Origin: Ophiostoma sp. CBS 140.51
Lineage: Eukaryota > Ascomycota > Sordariomycetes > Ophiostomatales > Ophiostomataceae
DNA length: 64,000 nucleotides
NCBI GenBank assembly: GCA_029298735.1
Contig: JANSLP010000132.1
Coordinates: 1 to 64,000 of the forward strand
Direction: 5' to 3'
Shown here: positions 44,901 to 53,699 of the stretch, one piece after another
How positions within the stretch are numbered: the first letter of the stretch is position 1
Layout: the number at the start of each line of letters is the position of its first letter
Translations under genes and position numbers: made by a program
Notes under the pieces: model-generated
Seen by the model: the letters and a program-made list of their open reading frames with translations, nothing else
What the model was told of the DNA's origin: nothing
The model's database searches: none

Positions 44901-45261
44901 CCCGGTCGAAGCGGCCGTTGTTGTTGTAATTGTTGTTGCTGCCACCTCCGCCATCGTCGCGAACCGATCGATTAAAGTTGAGCTTGCGCCGTTTGAAGTG
45001 TGGGTCGGGACCGTCGCGGTCTCGTTGCTGGCCGCGGTCCCCATCTCGGTCGCCTCTGTCTCTGCTGTAGCCCGAGTTTCGGTCTCGATCACCATCACGG
45101 TCTCTGCCACCTCCTCTATCTCTGTTATCTCTTTTGTCTCTTCTGTCTCGGTCGTAGTCGCGGTCTCGATCGTAGTCACGGCCACCACGATCGCGGTCTC
45201 GATTCCGGTCCTGGTCCCGGTCCCGGTCCCGGTCGCGGTAGCGCCCGTAGTCTCGATCCAT
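41905..45261 (-). CDS. PRP16: DEAH-box pre-mRNA splicing ATPase Prp16 (DHX38)
   Basis: Intronless 1,118-residue frame. I start it at 45,261 (GCAAATATGGATCG). An open extension of 62 codons upstream looks like leader. Residues 1 to about 110 are Arg/Asp repeats (RDRDRD). Residues 110-400 hold the Prp16-type N-terminal region (TGRFDRVNPRTLQKQKDVDAW). Helicase motifs follow: GETGSGKT near 430, DEAH near 526, SATM near 558, FMTGQEDVEV, ATNIAETSLTVDG and QRSGRAGRTGPG near 725. HA2/ratchet and OB domains and an Ala/Gly/Lys-rich tail follow. Prp16 remodels the spliceosome after the first transesterification. Motif order and the linker sequences distinguish it from Prp2, Prp22 and Prp43. It is divergent from PWP1 (417 bp) and neighbours another spliceosome gene, TLS1. 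Confidence 0.96.
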   Translation of the reverse strand: MDRDYGRYRDRDRDRDQDRNRDRDRGGRDYDRDRDYDRDRRDKRDNRDRGGGRDRDGDRDRNSGYSRDRGDRDGDRGQQRDRDGPDPHFKRRKLNFNRSVRDDGGGGSNNNYNNNGRFDRGRPSRDDYNSRSATPRGDRNPRDSTPAQQEFDATGEAGVSAEDEQALDRDWYTGDEFGHTFGDEDHNPFGSYEDTSWEDKERQERQMLEKKTGRFDRVNPRTLQKQKDVDAWETNRMLTSGVAQRRDMGADFADDEEATRVHLLVHNLRPPFLDGKTIFTKQLEPVPAVRDFQSDMAVFSRKGSKVVRERRQQRERQRAAKDATNAAGTTLGNLMGVRGDNDDDSALPIAGEEDAKKKGGETTTANAPSNPDAAGEKGSNKFAEHMKKNEGASTFSQSKSLREQREYLPAFAVREDLMRVIRDNQVIIVVGETGSGKTTQLTQFLYEDGYGNVGMIGCTQPRRVAAMSVAKRVSEEMECKLGSTVGYAIRFEDCTSKDTVIKYMTDGVLLRESLNEPDLDRYSCIIMDEAHERALNTDVLMGLFKKILQRRRDIKLIVTSATMNSKRFSEFFGGAPEFTIPGRTFPVDVMFHRTPVEDYVDQSVQQVLAIHVSMGPGDILVFMTGQEDVEVTCELVRERLDALKDPPKLSILPMYSQMPADLQAKIFDKAAPGVRKCIVATNIAETSLTVDGIMYVVDPGYSKLKVYNPRMGMDTLQITPISQANSSQRSGRAGRTGPGKAFRLFTEKAFKDELYLQTIPEIQRTNLSNTILLIKSLGVKDLLDFDFMDPPPQDTITTSLFDLWALGSLDNLGELTSLGRKMNAFPMDPPLAKLLIMSEEYGCSEEMVTIVSMLSVPNVFYRPKERQEESDAAREKFFVPESDHLTYLHVYAQWKANGYLDSWCTRHFLHSKSLRRAKEVREQLVDIMKMQKMPMVSCGTDWDVIRKCICSGYYHQAAKVRGIGEYINLRTSVTVQLHPTSALYGLGFLPDYVVYHELILTSKEYMSTVTAVDPRWLAELGGVFYSVKEKGYSAREKRVIETDFNRRMEIESQMARDKLRQDEQRRAEAEREARAGQIGGDAGSSTIIGSGSAAGAAKKIVVHGAVRKPVAKKRGRGF

Positions 45262-45678
45262 ATTTGCTGTCGGACGCTCGTTTTCCGCGGTGTCGAGGGG
45301 CAAGCAGCGTGGTGGTGAGAGGCAATGCTCGTCGGATGTTGGATGTCGTTGAGAAAGCTGTATTTTGACAGGGAGAAAACAGTGGAGAGGCTGGCCTTGC
45401 CTAAAGGTTAGTGGTCGAAGCGCGCTATGGCATGTGGTCGCATCCACTTTTTTTCAGCGCCCATTTATTGTGAGAGTTTCAAAAGAGAGCCGATAAGATA
45501 AGCCCCGCTAGCGACGGGACCCGCTAAAAAGTTCGAGAGGGGAGGATTTTTTTCGCGAAAGCACAGCATCTTGAGTATTGGCTAACAAGCGTGAAGGCTG
45601 TTTTCCTTTTCTGTTTTTTCCCCCTTTTCACACCTTCACCGACTTTGACTACGACTACCAACACAAGTCACCGCCGCC
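45262..45678. promoter_or_regulatory. Divergent promoter PRP16 / PWP1
   Basis: 417 bp between the two start codons. It contains the palindrome TTTCGCGAAA (45,551-45,560), a T run just before it and a CT-rich stretch (45,600-45,635) next to PWP1. The upstream in-frame codons of PRP16 (to 45,447) lie here. Confidence 0.6.
45551..45560. promoter_or_regulatory. PWP1: 10-bp palindrome TTTCGCGAAA upstream of PWP1
   Basis: Perfect palindrome at -119 to -128 from the PWP1 start, the same offset as the copy before the EF-hand gene. The half-site CGCGAAA resembles the SBF/Swi4 box of G1-S genes. Binding is inferred. Confidence 0.5.
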
Positions 45679-47412
45679 ATGTCTTCCATGATTACGACCA
45701 CGGCATGGGTGCCGCGCGGTTTCGCGGCCCCGTTCCCCAAAAAGTACGAGTTCAACGAGGACGAGTTTGAGCGCATCGCCGAGCTGGCCAAGCTGCAGCT
45801 GGAGGATGCCCAGGAAGACCTCGACGAGGCACAGGAGGATGGCGAGGGCGAGGGCAAGGACGAAGCTGCAGAGACCACAGAAGATGCAGCCACCACTGAG
45901 GCCACCGACGCACAGAACGCCAAGAAGAGCAAAAAGTCAAAAGCCAACAAGGCTGCTGCTGCCGCCACTATCGACATTGACGACGACGACCTGAAAGAGT
46001 ACAACCTCGACAACTACGACGACGAGGACGACGAGGCTGCAGGTATCACCGACGGCCAGCCCATGTCCATATTCGGCAACATCAAGTCGCTGGCCTACTA
46101 CGAGTCCAACAAGGAGGACCCGTACATTACCCTGGAAGACGCCAACAACGAGGACGAGGACGAGGACCGTGAAGACCTGCAGATCCTTGCAAGCGACAAC
46201 CTCGTGCTGGCCGCCAAGGTCGAGGACGAGCTGGCTCACCTCGAGGTCTACGTGTACGAAGACGAGGCAGACAACCTGTACGTGCACCACGACATTATGC
46301 TGCCCGCCATCCCACTGTGCGTCGAGTGGCTCGATCTGCCCGTCGGCAAGCCCAGCGCCACCGCCGGTGCGGCCGCCAACTTTGTCGCTGTCGGCACCAT
46401 GGACCCGGACATTGAGATTTGGGACCTGGACACGGTAGACTGCATGTACCCCAACGCCATCCTGGGCCAGGGCGGCAAGGCTGGCGAGGCTGGTGCTGCT
46501 GTTGAGGATAAGAAGAAGAAGAAGAAGAAGAAGAAGTCCAAGGCCAAGGCCAACGACCAGTACCACGTCGATGCCGTCTTGTCGCTGGCTGCCAACCGCA
46601 AGCATCGCAACCTGCTGGCCTCTGCATCGGCCGACAAGACCGTCAAGCTTTGGGATCTCAACACGGCCACCTGTGCCAAGTCCTACACCTACCACACCGA
46701 CAAGGTGTGCTCGCTGGCATGGCACGCCGTGGAGTCGACCGTCCTGCTGAGTGGCAGTTACGATCGCACGATTGTGGCCGCCGATATGCGCGCGCCCGAG
46801 GCTACGCGGCCGCGCTGGGGTGTTGAGAGCGACGTCGAGAACATCCGCTGGGACCCGCATGACCCCAATTTCTTCTTTGTGTCGACTGAGAACGGTATCG
46901 TGCACTACCACGACGTGCGCATGGCACCGACCGACCCGACGCAGACCAAGGCTGTCTGGACCCTGCAGGCCCACGACGAGTCCGTGTCGTCGTTTGACGT
47001 CAACCCGCACATTCCCGGCTACATGGCCACTGGCTCGGGCGACCGCACCGTCAAGCTGTGGAACATCCAGGCATCGGGCCCGAGCATGGTTGTGTCGCGC
47101 ACGCTCGACGTCGGCAAAGTGTTCTCCACGCAGTTTGCGCCCGATCCGGAGGTGTCGTTCCGTCTGGCCGTGGCCGGCAGCAAGGGCAACCTGACCGTGT
47201 GGGACACGAGCACCAACGCCGCCGTGCGCCGGGCATTTGCGTCTAAGCTGCCCAACGGAGCTGAGGGTGACGTGGAAGAGCGCATGATCGGCGTCGAGGA
47301 CGACGAGAGCGAAGAGAGCTCCGACGACGAGGAAGAGGGTGATGAGGGCGAGGGCGGCGCTGCCGTTGCCAAGAGCAGTGATGATGACGACGAGTCAATG
47401 GGCGAGGACTGA
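45679..47412 (+). CDS. PWP1: Periodic tryptophan protein Pwp1, WD40 ribosome-biogenesis factor
   Basis: Single 577-residue exon with start context GCCGCCATGT. The N-terminus MITTTAWVPRGFAAPFPKKY is the Pwp1 signature. Residues 30-150 are acidic with an SKKSKAN patch. WD repeats run from about 190 to 520 (KTVKLWDLNTATC, WHAVESTVLLSGSYDRTIV, RTVKLWNIQASG). A nine-Lys tract at about 277-287 interrupts the propeller between repeats, next to an acidic stretch. The C-terminus is Asp/Glu-rich. Pwp1 is nucleolar and needed for 25S/5.8S rRNA processing and large-subunit assembly. Divergent transcription from PRP16 would allow co-regulation of splicing and ribosome assembly (inference). Confidence 0.95.
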   Translation: MSSMITTTAWVPRGFAAPFPKKYEFNEDEFERIAELAKLQLEDAQEDLDEAQEDGEGEGKDEAAETTEDAATTEATDAQNAKKSKKSKANKAAAAATIDIDDDDLKEYNLDNYDDEDDEAAGITDGQPMSIFGNIKSLAYYESNKEDPYITLEDANNEDEDEDREDLQILASDNLVLAAKVEDELAHLEVYVYEDEADNLYVHHDIMLPAIPLCVEWLDLPVGKPSATAGAAANFVAVGTMDPDIEIWDLDTVDCMYPNAILGQGGKAGEAGAAVEDKKKKKKKKKSKAKANDQYHVDAVLSLAANRKHRNLLASASADKTVKLWDLNTATCAKSYTYHTDKVCSLAWHAVESTVLLSGSYDRTIVAADMRAPEATRPRWGVESDVENIRWDPHDPNFFFVSTENGIVHYHDVRMAPTDPTQTKAVWTLQAHDESVSSFDVNPHIPGYMATGSGDRTVKLWNIQASGPSMVVSRTLDVGKVFSTQFAPDPEVSFRLAVAGSKGNLTVWDTSTNAAVRRAFASKLPNGAEGDVEERMIGVEDDESEESSDDEEEGDEGEGGAAVAKSSDDDDESMGED

Positions 47413-50400
47413 GCTCCCATCACGGATTGGAAACTGTTCTGGGACGTGGGGTGTGGGAATCACAAGTTTGGCAGAATTAATGCCATCAGCGTTGTTTTTT
47501 GCGCTCTTCTTCATCGTTTTGTCTGCCATGCGCTGCTTCGCCAGGCGCCGCCAACTTAATATCTTGCTGCGTGGCGGTATATGTGCCACGGATCGCCAGA
47601 TCGCCCGTGGATGCACGAGCGTTCAGTTTCAAGAACACGAAACCTGCGAAAAACACACAGCGTCCAACTTTTTCGCCGTCTCAGCCTCTGCTCCGCATAG
47701 AATGTAGTTGTCGATCGGTGTTCCGAGCAAGTGGGAGCCAAGTTTGGACAGCGGCACTTGGATAGGGCTTTGATCTTAGATACACAAAAGATGTGATGTT
47801 TTGCGGCGCTTGCGATTTTGCCCTTTTTGTCTTATCGTTTGCATTGCCAGCGGGGCAGGGGTATCTTAGATACACGGAGTACACTCCGCAATGGACATAG
47901 ATGTGAAATTTCGTCACTCGTTTTACCCAATCTGCTTTTCTGTGTTTGTGTGGTTTGTTACTCTTTCTGCCCACGAAGGCTTCGAAAAACAGGGCACGGT
48001 AGAGCACATCAGAAGCGGGAAGCGATTGATTTGCAGCGCATCAACGGTCCAGCCGTGCCAGTGCCGCCTCTCTTCTGGACGAGGCCTGGTCATACCTGCA
48101 TGTCGTATCGTAAAGGCACTCGTATGCACTTGTAATGGTAAGGCGGCCGGGGCGCGAGGCTGGCTCCAATCGTTTGTGTTCTGCCATGCTTCTCCGAAGA
48201 CGGGAAGAAACCCAGGGCCAGAAATCAAAATCCCTGGGAGCGATATGTTCCGCGACAGCTTCTGGAACTGCAATTATGCCTTGATGAAATTCCTCGACGT
48301 GGCGTTCTCGTCAGATGCAGAAACATCGTGACTAAGTATCATGAAATGAGGCGTGCAAGGCGTCTGGGGCCGCCGTTGAGACTCCATGTGTGCCGCTTGT
48401 TTTGTCTCGTCGTCTCTCGTTCCAACGTGCTGTTGTTTAAAGTGAGGTCGCTTGCATACCAGTCCGTCGACGACCTCGTGTGTTGCTTGTAAGTCGTTGG
48501 TTTAATTGATTGTCTCCCTTGCCAGCCCAACTTGGCTACTGTTGATTCAGACGGCCCCAGTTGCCCCAGGCTGGCTCCATACCTTCACCGAAGAAGTCAA
48601 TAGCTTTGCACGGTTTATCCTCCGAACAAGCGGCGATGATCGCTTCCCTCGCTGTGGGTGTTTCTCTTGTCTGAAACAGAGGTTGCCCTTATCAGCATGG
48701 CGCTCGTTCTCGCTCCCTGTGCTTGAGTGGCCCAGGTGGCTCAGTTGACTAAGAACTCAGATGTGTTCAGATATGCTCAGATGGCCCAAGATGGTTCCCA
48801 AATGGCTGATCAGATGGACCAGCGAGAAGAGATAGCCCACCCGCCTCTCTCCCTCTCTCTCACTCACCGTTTCTGTTACATTGAAACTTTGTTTCAACCA
48901 ATGCACCAATGAACCGCCGGGTCCAGGCCAGCCAGCCAATAGGCAACGGCGAGCCGGCGCCGCCCCAGGGGCATTGTTTCATCTGCAAGGAACAAAGTCG
49001 GCCAAAGAACCACTAGCGTTCTGAGATCGCCCTTTTTTCCAGCAGGCCTGGAAAGGGGAGCCTTTCCGTCCCTTTCCTCTCGAGAGGCGAGGCCCACACA
49101 AAACTCCACTGCAGAAGAGGAGAGCAGAGTGTCTGGTGGCCCCACGGTTCTTGCGCGGCCATCTTGTCGTTCTTGGGTTCTTGGGTTTCTTTGGGAGTCT
49201 TCGGAGCATTTTTTGACGTTGCAGTTCTTCACATCCGTTATCCGTACGTTGCACTTCGTGGTACGAGTACATGCATTTTCGCGTATTGTTGCTGGTCGAA
49301 TCGTGTACTCGTACGTCGTACTCCCTCGACGAGGCAAACCACACAAGGCCTGCACAAACGGCCTGGGACAAATTATGTCGGCTGCTCGACTATCCTGAGT
49401 AAGAACGCTCGCTTCTGGGCCTCCCGACGTCTCTGGACGTCTCTGTGGTACGTACGTCGTACGCTGTGGCGACACGAGTAGCGACTTGGGTGGCACACAC
49501 ACATCCCATGTATCGAAAGCGTTCGCCCGGCCCCTTTTTTTCCGGTTCGTTGTTCGTTCGTCTGGACTCTAGGCGTGTCCGGCCGGCCACTTGCAGGTAG
49601 AGGTCCTTTAGACATCTTGCTTTTTCTTGATATCCCTTGGTCGTCCATTTTGTGTGGCCTCTTTTGTCTTGTCTCCTTGTCTCGTTGTAGCCGGTCCCTG
49701 CCGCACCACGTCAGCTTGCAGTTTGCAAGTGAGTCCATCTGCAGCATTTGATGCATCACGACCTGGCCCAGCTGGCCTTGGCCACATCAACACACTGCTG
49801 CAGGCACACATGGCCACCGAACAGAGGGAGACATGCGAGGGACCTTGCAGGGGGAAGGGATAAAGTGACGCCTCTTCCTGTCTTTTGCAGTCTTTTTTTC
49901 TCGTGCGTTGTCGGTCGATGTCTCCACTCCTCCCACGCTGTTCGCCGCCGTCCAAGGCGCAAAGGGGTTCCCAGAGCCTAAAAAGAAAAGAAAGTGGAAA
50001 GGTGGGTGGGCAAAGCCTGTGTCTGGCTGGCTGTTTTGTTCTTTCTTGGTGGTACTTTTTGTGAAGGCCCGTTTTGCCTATTGGCCAACAGGAAGAGAGA
50101 AGCGAAAGGGGAAGCCCAAAGACACCCAAAGACAACAAGGGGAGAAAAGACGAAAAAAGCACCCCTGGCTCAAGAAGGAAAGACCGACCAATCCCATAAA
50201 GCAGAAACATGTTTGGCGACCCACACGCGACAGGGATACAAAGGGAAGGAACAGATTGAAACTCTGACCGCTCGGGCGCAGCAAAGCGGACGGGATTCTC
50301 GCAGTGGAGATGGGGCCAGGCTCCTTCCTCAGCGGAGACGAGTCGCAGTTGCAGTGGAAGACAAACTGAGAAGACAAGGGAGGTGCGAAAACAAGAATCA

Positions 50401-52613
50401 CAAACACAGAAAGGGCGGCCGAGAGGTTGGGGGAAAGACAGCTGTCGACATCAGTTGACACGAACACACTGAACACGCACGAGGCGCACAGGAAAAAGAA
50501 AGAACAACCGGAAATGTCTGAGCAAAACATAAGCAAAACAGGTAAAATAGGGCAGCCACGAGACACACGCACACACTAAACACTAAGACCCAGAACCAAC
50601 GATGCCTAGACACGCACGACACTCGATCGGAGAAGGTGCGAACGAGGCAAAATGGGCGAAAAGGGAAAGGACCGCAACAACACAACTCTGGACCACACCA
50701 GAACGTGCGCCGATCGCAAGGACCTGCGTTAGCAGCCCCCCTAAAGAAAGGGAAGAGAGGCCCGTCGACGCCTGGAGGGAACCAGATCAGGGACCAAAAA
50801 ATCTCTTCCCGCTAGGCGAGGGCTAGGCTTGCTAGCGGGTTTCTCCCCTGGATGTTGGGAGCATGGTGAGGTATTGGGGTACCTGAGCGCACGCGCTAAA
50901 ATGCCGCGGCGGCCGTTGTAGCCTGTACTTTTGTCATGATCCAGGGGCGAAAGGCACAAGCACCACCCTCCAAGAGCGGAAAAGGCAAGAGCAACTGGTC
51001 GAGAAAGACCTCATCGCCATGTGCGCCGCGCACCCATGGTGTTGGCACCCTGGGCCAGTCCTTCCTTCATATGTGAATGTTTCCCTACGACGGGGGTTTG
51101 TTTCCTCTTGTCTTTCCTCTCTCGTCCCTTCTCCCCTCTCCCTTTCTTTGCTCCTTCCTTACGACGTTTCCTTTATCACCATTACCTTCCTTTCTCATCT
51201 TTTTCTTTTCACCATCGTCACTTCCTTAAGTTTTCACCTTTTCACCGAGTGCTGCTCGCCGTCTCTCCTTTGAGTCCCGCCCGCCGTCGCACACAACGTG
51301 CACAGTTCACTCTCTTTTTGTCGCAGGCGCGACTATTATTCCAGCAGGACTATTTTTCCAAACACAGATCTCAGGATCCAAAATACGACATACGCTCACA
51401 CGCAAACACGCAAACACACGCTTCCGAGCTGTTACGCATCTATCACTGAATCAAGTCGAGCTCAACATAGCAGCTCAATCGCTCCTTCCCGCAGCCTTAT
51501 CCGATCGCATTCCTGAAACCACAGGAACGCCCATTCTCGACGAATAACTTTCTACTCTGGACCGGATCCAGAAAGACCGCTCTTTCCTTCACTCTTTTTT
51601 CACGTCATATTTTTTGACTCGCATCGCCAGAGTCGCACCGCCCTTTTTCGGCAACCTCTCGTCCGCAAGCGCAGGGAGAGAGAAGTCTCAGACCACCAAA
51701 GTCAACCAAGTCATCCAACTGGACAACACAGACGCACACGCAACACGCACACGGCATCACCAGCACGGCATCACAAGGCCCGCAAACCACCCATTTACAA
51801 CCGCAGTGTTATTTTTAACAAGAGAGACTGCTCGCCTGTCGCCCTTGTGCTAAGAAAAACTTCCGCGCCTGAAGGGGAATCTTCCACTCGAGCCGCCCGT
51901 ACCTTCCCTAAACGGTCGTGGAGGGGTCAACGCTTTCTTCACCCATCCTGCACCCGCCCCACCAGCCAATCACAGCCGCCGGTCTGCCGAGCGTCGCTTT
52001 TTGTTTGTGCCGCCCTTGCCCTCTTGTTGTTTGGGCTTTCTTTGGCTCCTTGTTTGCTTCTTTATATTCTCTTATCCACCCTCCGCTTTTTGTCCCTTTG
52101 GGTCGCCGAAAGAAGACATCGGACAAAGACACAACGACGACGCATTATTCAAGGAACGCTAGGCGACACACAACATCACCTGTCGACCTCCTTGTCTCTC
52201 GTCTTGTCACTCTTCCTTGACCTCCTTGTCCTTCTTGTCCCTCGTCAGGAAAATCCCCTTTTGCCACTGCGCCCATCGCACAAAAGGCCGTGTCAACACT
52301 GCATTTCACAACTGGTTGTGACTTTTGACGTGTGACGCATTTTATTCTCCTGTCCTCCCCTTCTGCGCCATCTTCGCTGGTTTATTTGCGCATTTTCTGC
52401 TCTCACGTTTCTGAGAATCCAGAGAGCCTCTCTCCTTTACTTTTCACTTTTCACTTTTCACTTTCAACTTTTTTCTTTCTTACATCCTTATCTTTTCACC
52501 TTTTCTTCACTCGCCGTCTCCCCCATAGCGGAGTCTACTTTGAGTCCCACTATCCTTTTCTGAAAATCGTCTTACTTTTTACTTCCTTTTCTTTATCACT
52601 TCACACATTCGAC
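47413..52613. other. 5.2 kb gene-free region
   Basis: I can support no gene. Positions 47,874-47,882 carry an ACGGAGTAC motif. Around 48,740-48,830 there are loose CAGATG repeats. Around 49,300 and 49,450 TACGT/CGTAC clusters occur. About 49,950-50,700 is purine-rich and 51,050-52,610 strongly pyrimidine-rich, the latter being the probable promoter and leader of the gene at 52,614. The best open frame (47,891-48,331, 146 codons) has no recognisable features. Confidence 0.5.
52441..52466 (+). repeat. TTTTCAC tandem repeat in a 5' leader
   Basis: Three exact copies of the 7-bp unit TTTTCAC and a degenerate fourth, about 150 bp before the start at 52,614. Probably within the transcribed leader. 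Confidence 0.7.
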
Positions 52614-53699
52614 ATGTCTCTCGCAAGAGCTTTCACCACCCGCCGGGTGCGGCAAACCCTAGAACTCAAGGACAACAAGGATGCCGCCGCCAGCAACGGC
52701 AACAACACCATGTCCGACGGCCTGCTTCACCGCAAACAGTCGACCAAGGCGTTCACCACCCACGGCTCCATCCGCAACAAGATCTCAGCACCTGTTGAGC
52801 TGACGCACACCACCAACATGCTCTCCTACAGCGCGCCCGACATCTTCCCCCGAGTCAACACCGTCACCGTCCAGTCTTCGCCGTCCACATCCAGCAAATC
52901 CGATGACGAGTCCGACTCCGGCTACACTGCTGCGTCTACGCCGCCGACCAGCCCGGACACTCCGTTCCCCGACGACAAGCGCGCCATGTCCCCCGAGCCC
53001 AACCATCTGTCCTGCTACTTTATGCCGCCACGTCAAATGACGCCTGAGGTCGGCGGTCTCGGCATCGCATCGGCCGACGTCACCAGCAGCCCCAACGCTT
53101 CACCCGCACAGGCCGGCACTGCCGCGTTTCCCGCATCCGAGGCGCCCGCCATCCCGCAGCGCGCCCCCTCGCACACCAAGAAGTCGTACGACGGCCTCAT
53201 GCGCAATCGCTCCGTCTCGCGCATGTCGGAGCAGTCGGTGCGCTCGCTTTCCACCAAGGCCAGCTTCAGCTTCTCGCGGTCATCGTCGAGCTCGACCAGC
53301 ACCAGTGTTACGTCGACATCGCACACCTCGACCGTCAAGCCGTCGTCTGTCCACCACGCCCCCTCCGCCTCTGTCGGCGCCGCTCCCAGCACGATCGCCT
53401 CGGTGATGAACAGTGCCGCGCCGCCTGTCTCCCACAAGAAGGACTACTCCGAGACTCACCCCTTTGGCCACGAGCTGGCCAAGGTGTCTGAGCTCGTCGA
53501 GGAGTTTGGCAAGGAGGAGGCTTTGATCGAGGAGCCGACACCTATTAGCTCCAACCCCATCTTCGCCGAGGAAGAGCGCGAACTCATTCGCCAAGGACTG
53601 AAGAAGTACAGTGCAGAGTCGTATATCAGCGACATTCAGGGCCTCATGTCCACATTCTTTGCGGAATCGCGGCCCATGGCTGCTGCCGTCTGGATCTAA
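52614..53699 (+). CDS. Ser/Thr-rich conserved-type fungal protein, function unknown
   Basis: Single 361-residue exon. The start is taken at GACATGTCTC (52,614). The frame stays open for 94 codons upstream, but those codons are T/C leader sequence rich in Phe and Ser. The N-terminus is basic (MSLARAFTTRRVRQ). Residues 20-270 are disordered, with dense Ser/Thr-Pro sites (ASTPPTSPDTPFP), a KSYDGLMRNRSVSRMSEQSV segment and a long Ser run (SFSRSSSSSTSTS). The C-terminal 80 residues look folded: HPFGHELAKVSELVEEFG, EEERELIRQGLKKYSAESY and a final MAAAVWI. Codon use matches the other genes. The phospho-rich body suggests kinase regulation (inference). I do not recognise the family. Confidence 0.75.
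   Translation: MSLARAFTTRRVRQTLELKDNKDAAASNGNNTMSDGLLHRKQSTKAFTTHGSIRNKISAPVELTHTTNMLSYSAPDIFPRVNTVTVQSSPSTSSKSDDESDSGYTAASTPPTSPDTPFPDDKRAMSPEPNHLSCYFMPPRQMTPEVGGLGIASADVTSSPNASPAQAGTAAFPASEAPAIPQRAPSHTKKSYDGLMRNRSVSRMSEQSVRSLSTKASFSFSRSSSSSTSTSVTSTSHTSTVKPSSVHHAPSASVGAAPSTIASVMNSAAPPVSHKKDYSETHPFGHELAKVSELVEEFGKEEALIEEPTPISSNPIFAEEERELIRQGLKKYSAESYISDIQGLMSTFFAESRPMAAAVWI

Noticed and set aside
45262..45447. 62-codon extension of PRP16
   Set aside because: Unlike Prp16 N-termini. The RD-repeat start at 45,261 has a good ATG context.
47891..48331. 146-codon ORF after PWP1
   Set aside because: No domain, no codon bias like the real genes, and no splice context.
52332..52613. 94-codon extension of the Ser-rich protein
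   Set aside because: Phe/Ser/Leu-rich reading of a T/C leader that includes a TTTTCAC repeat.
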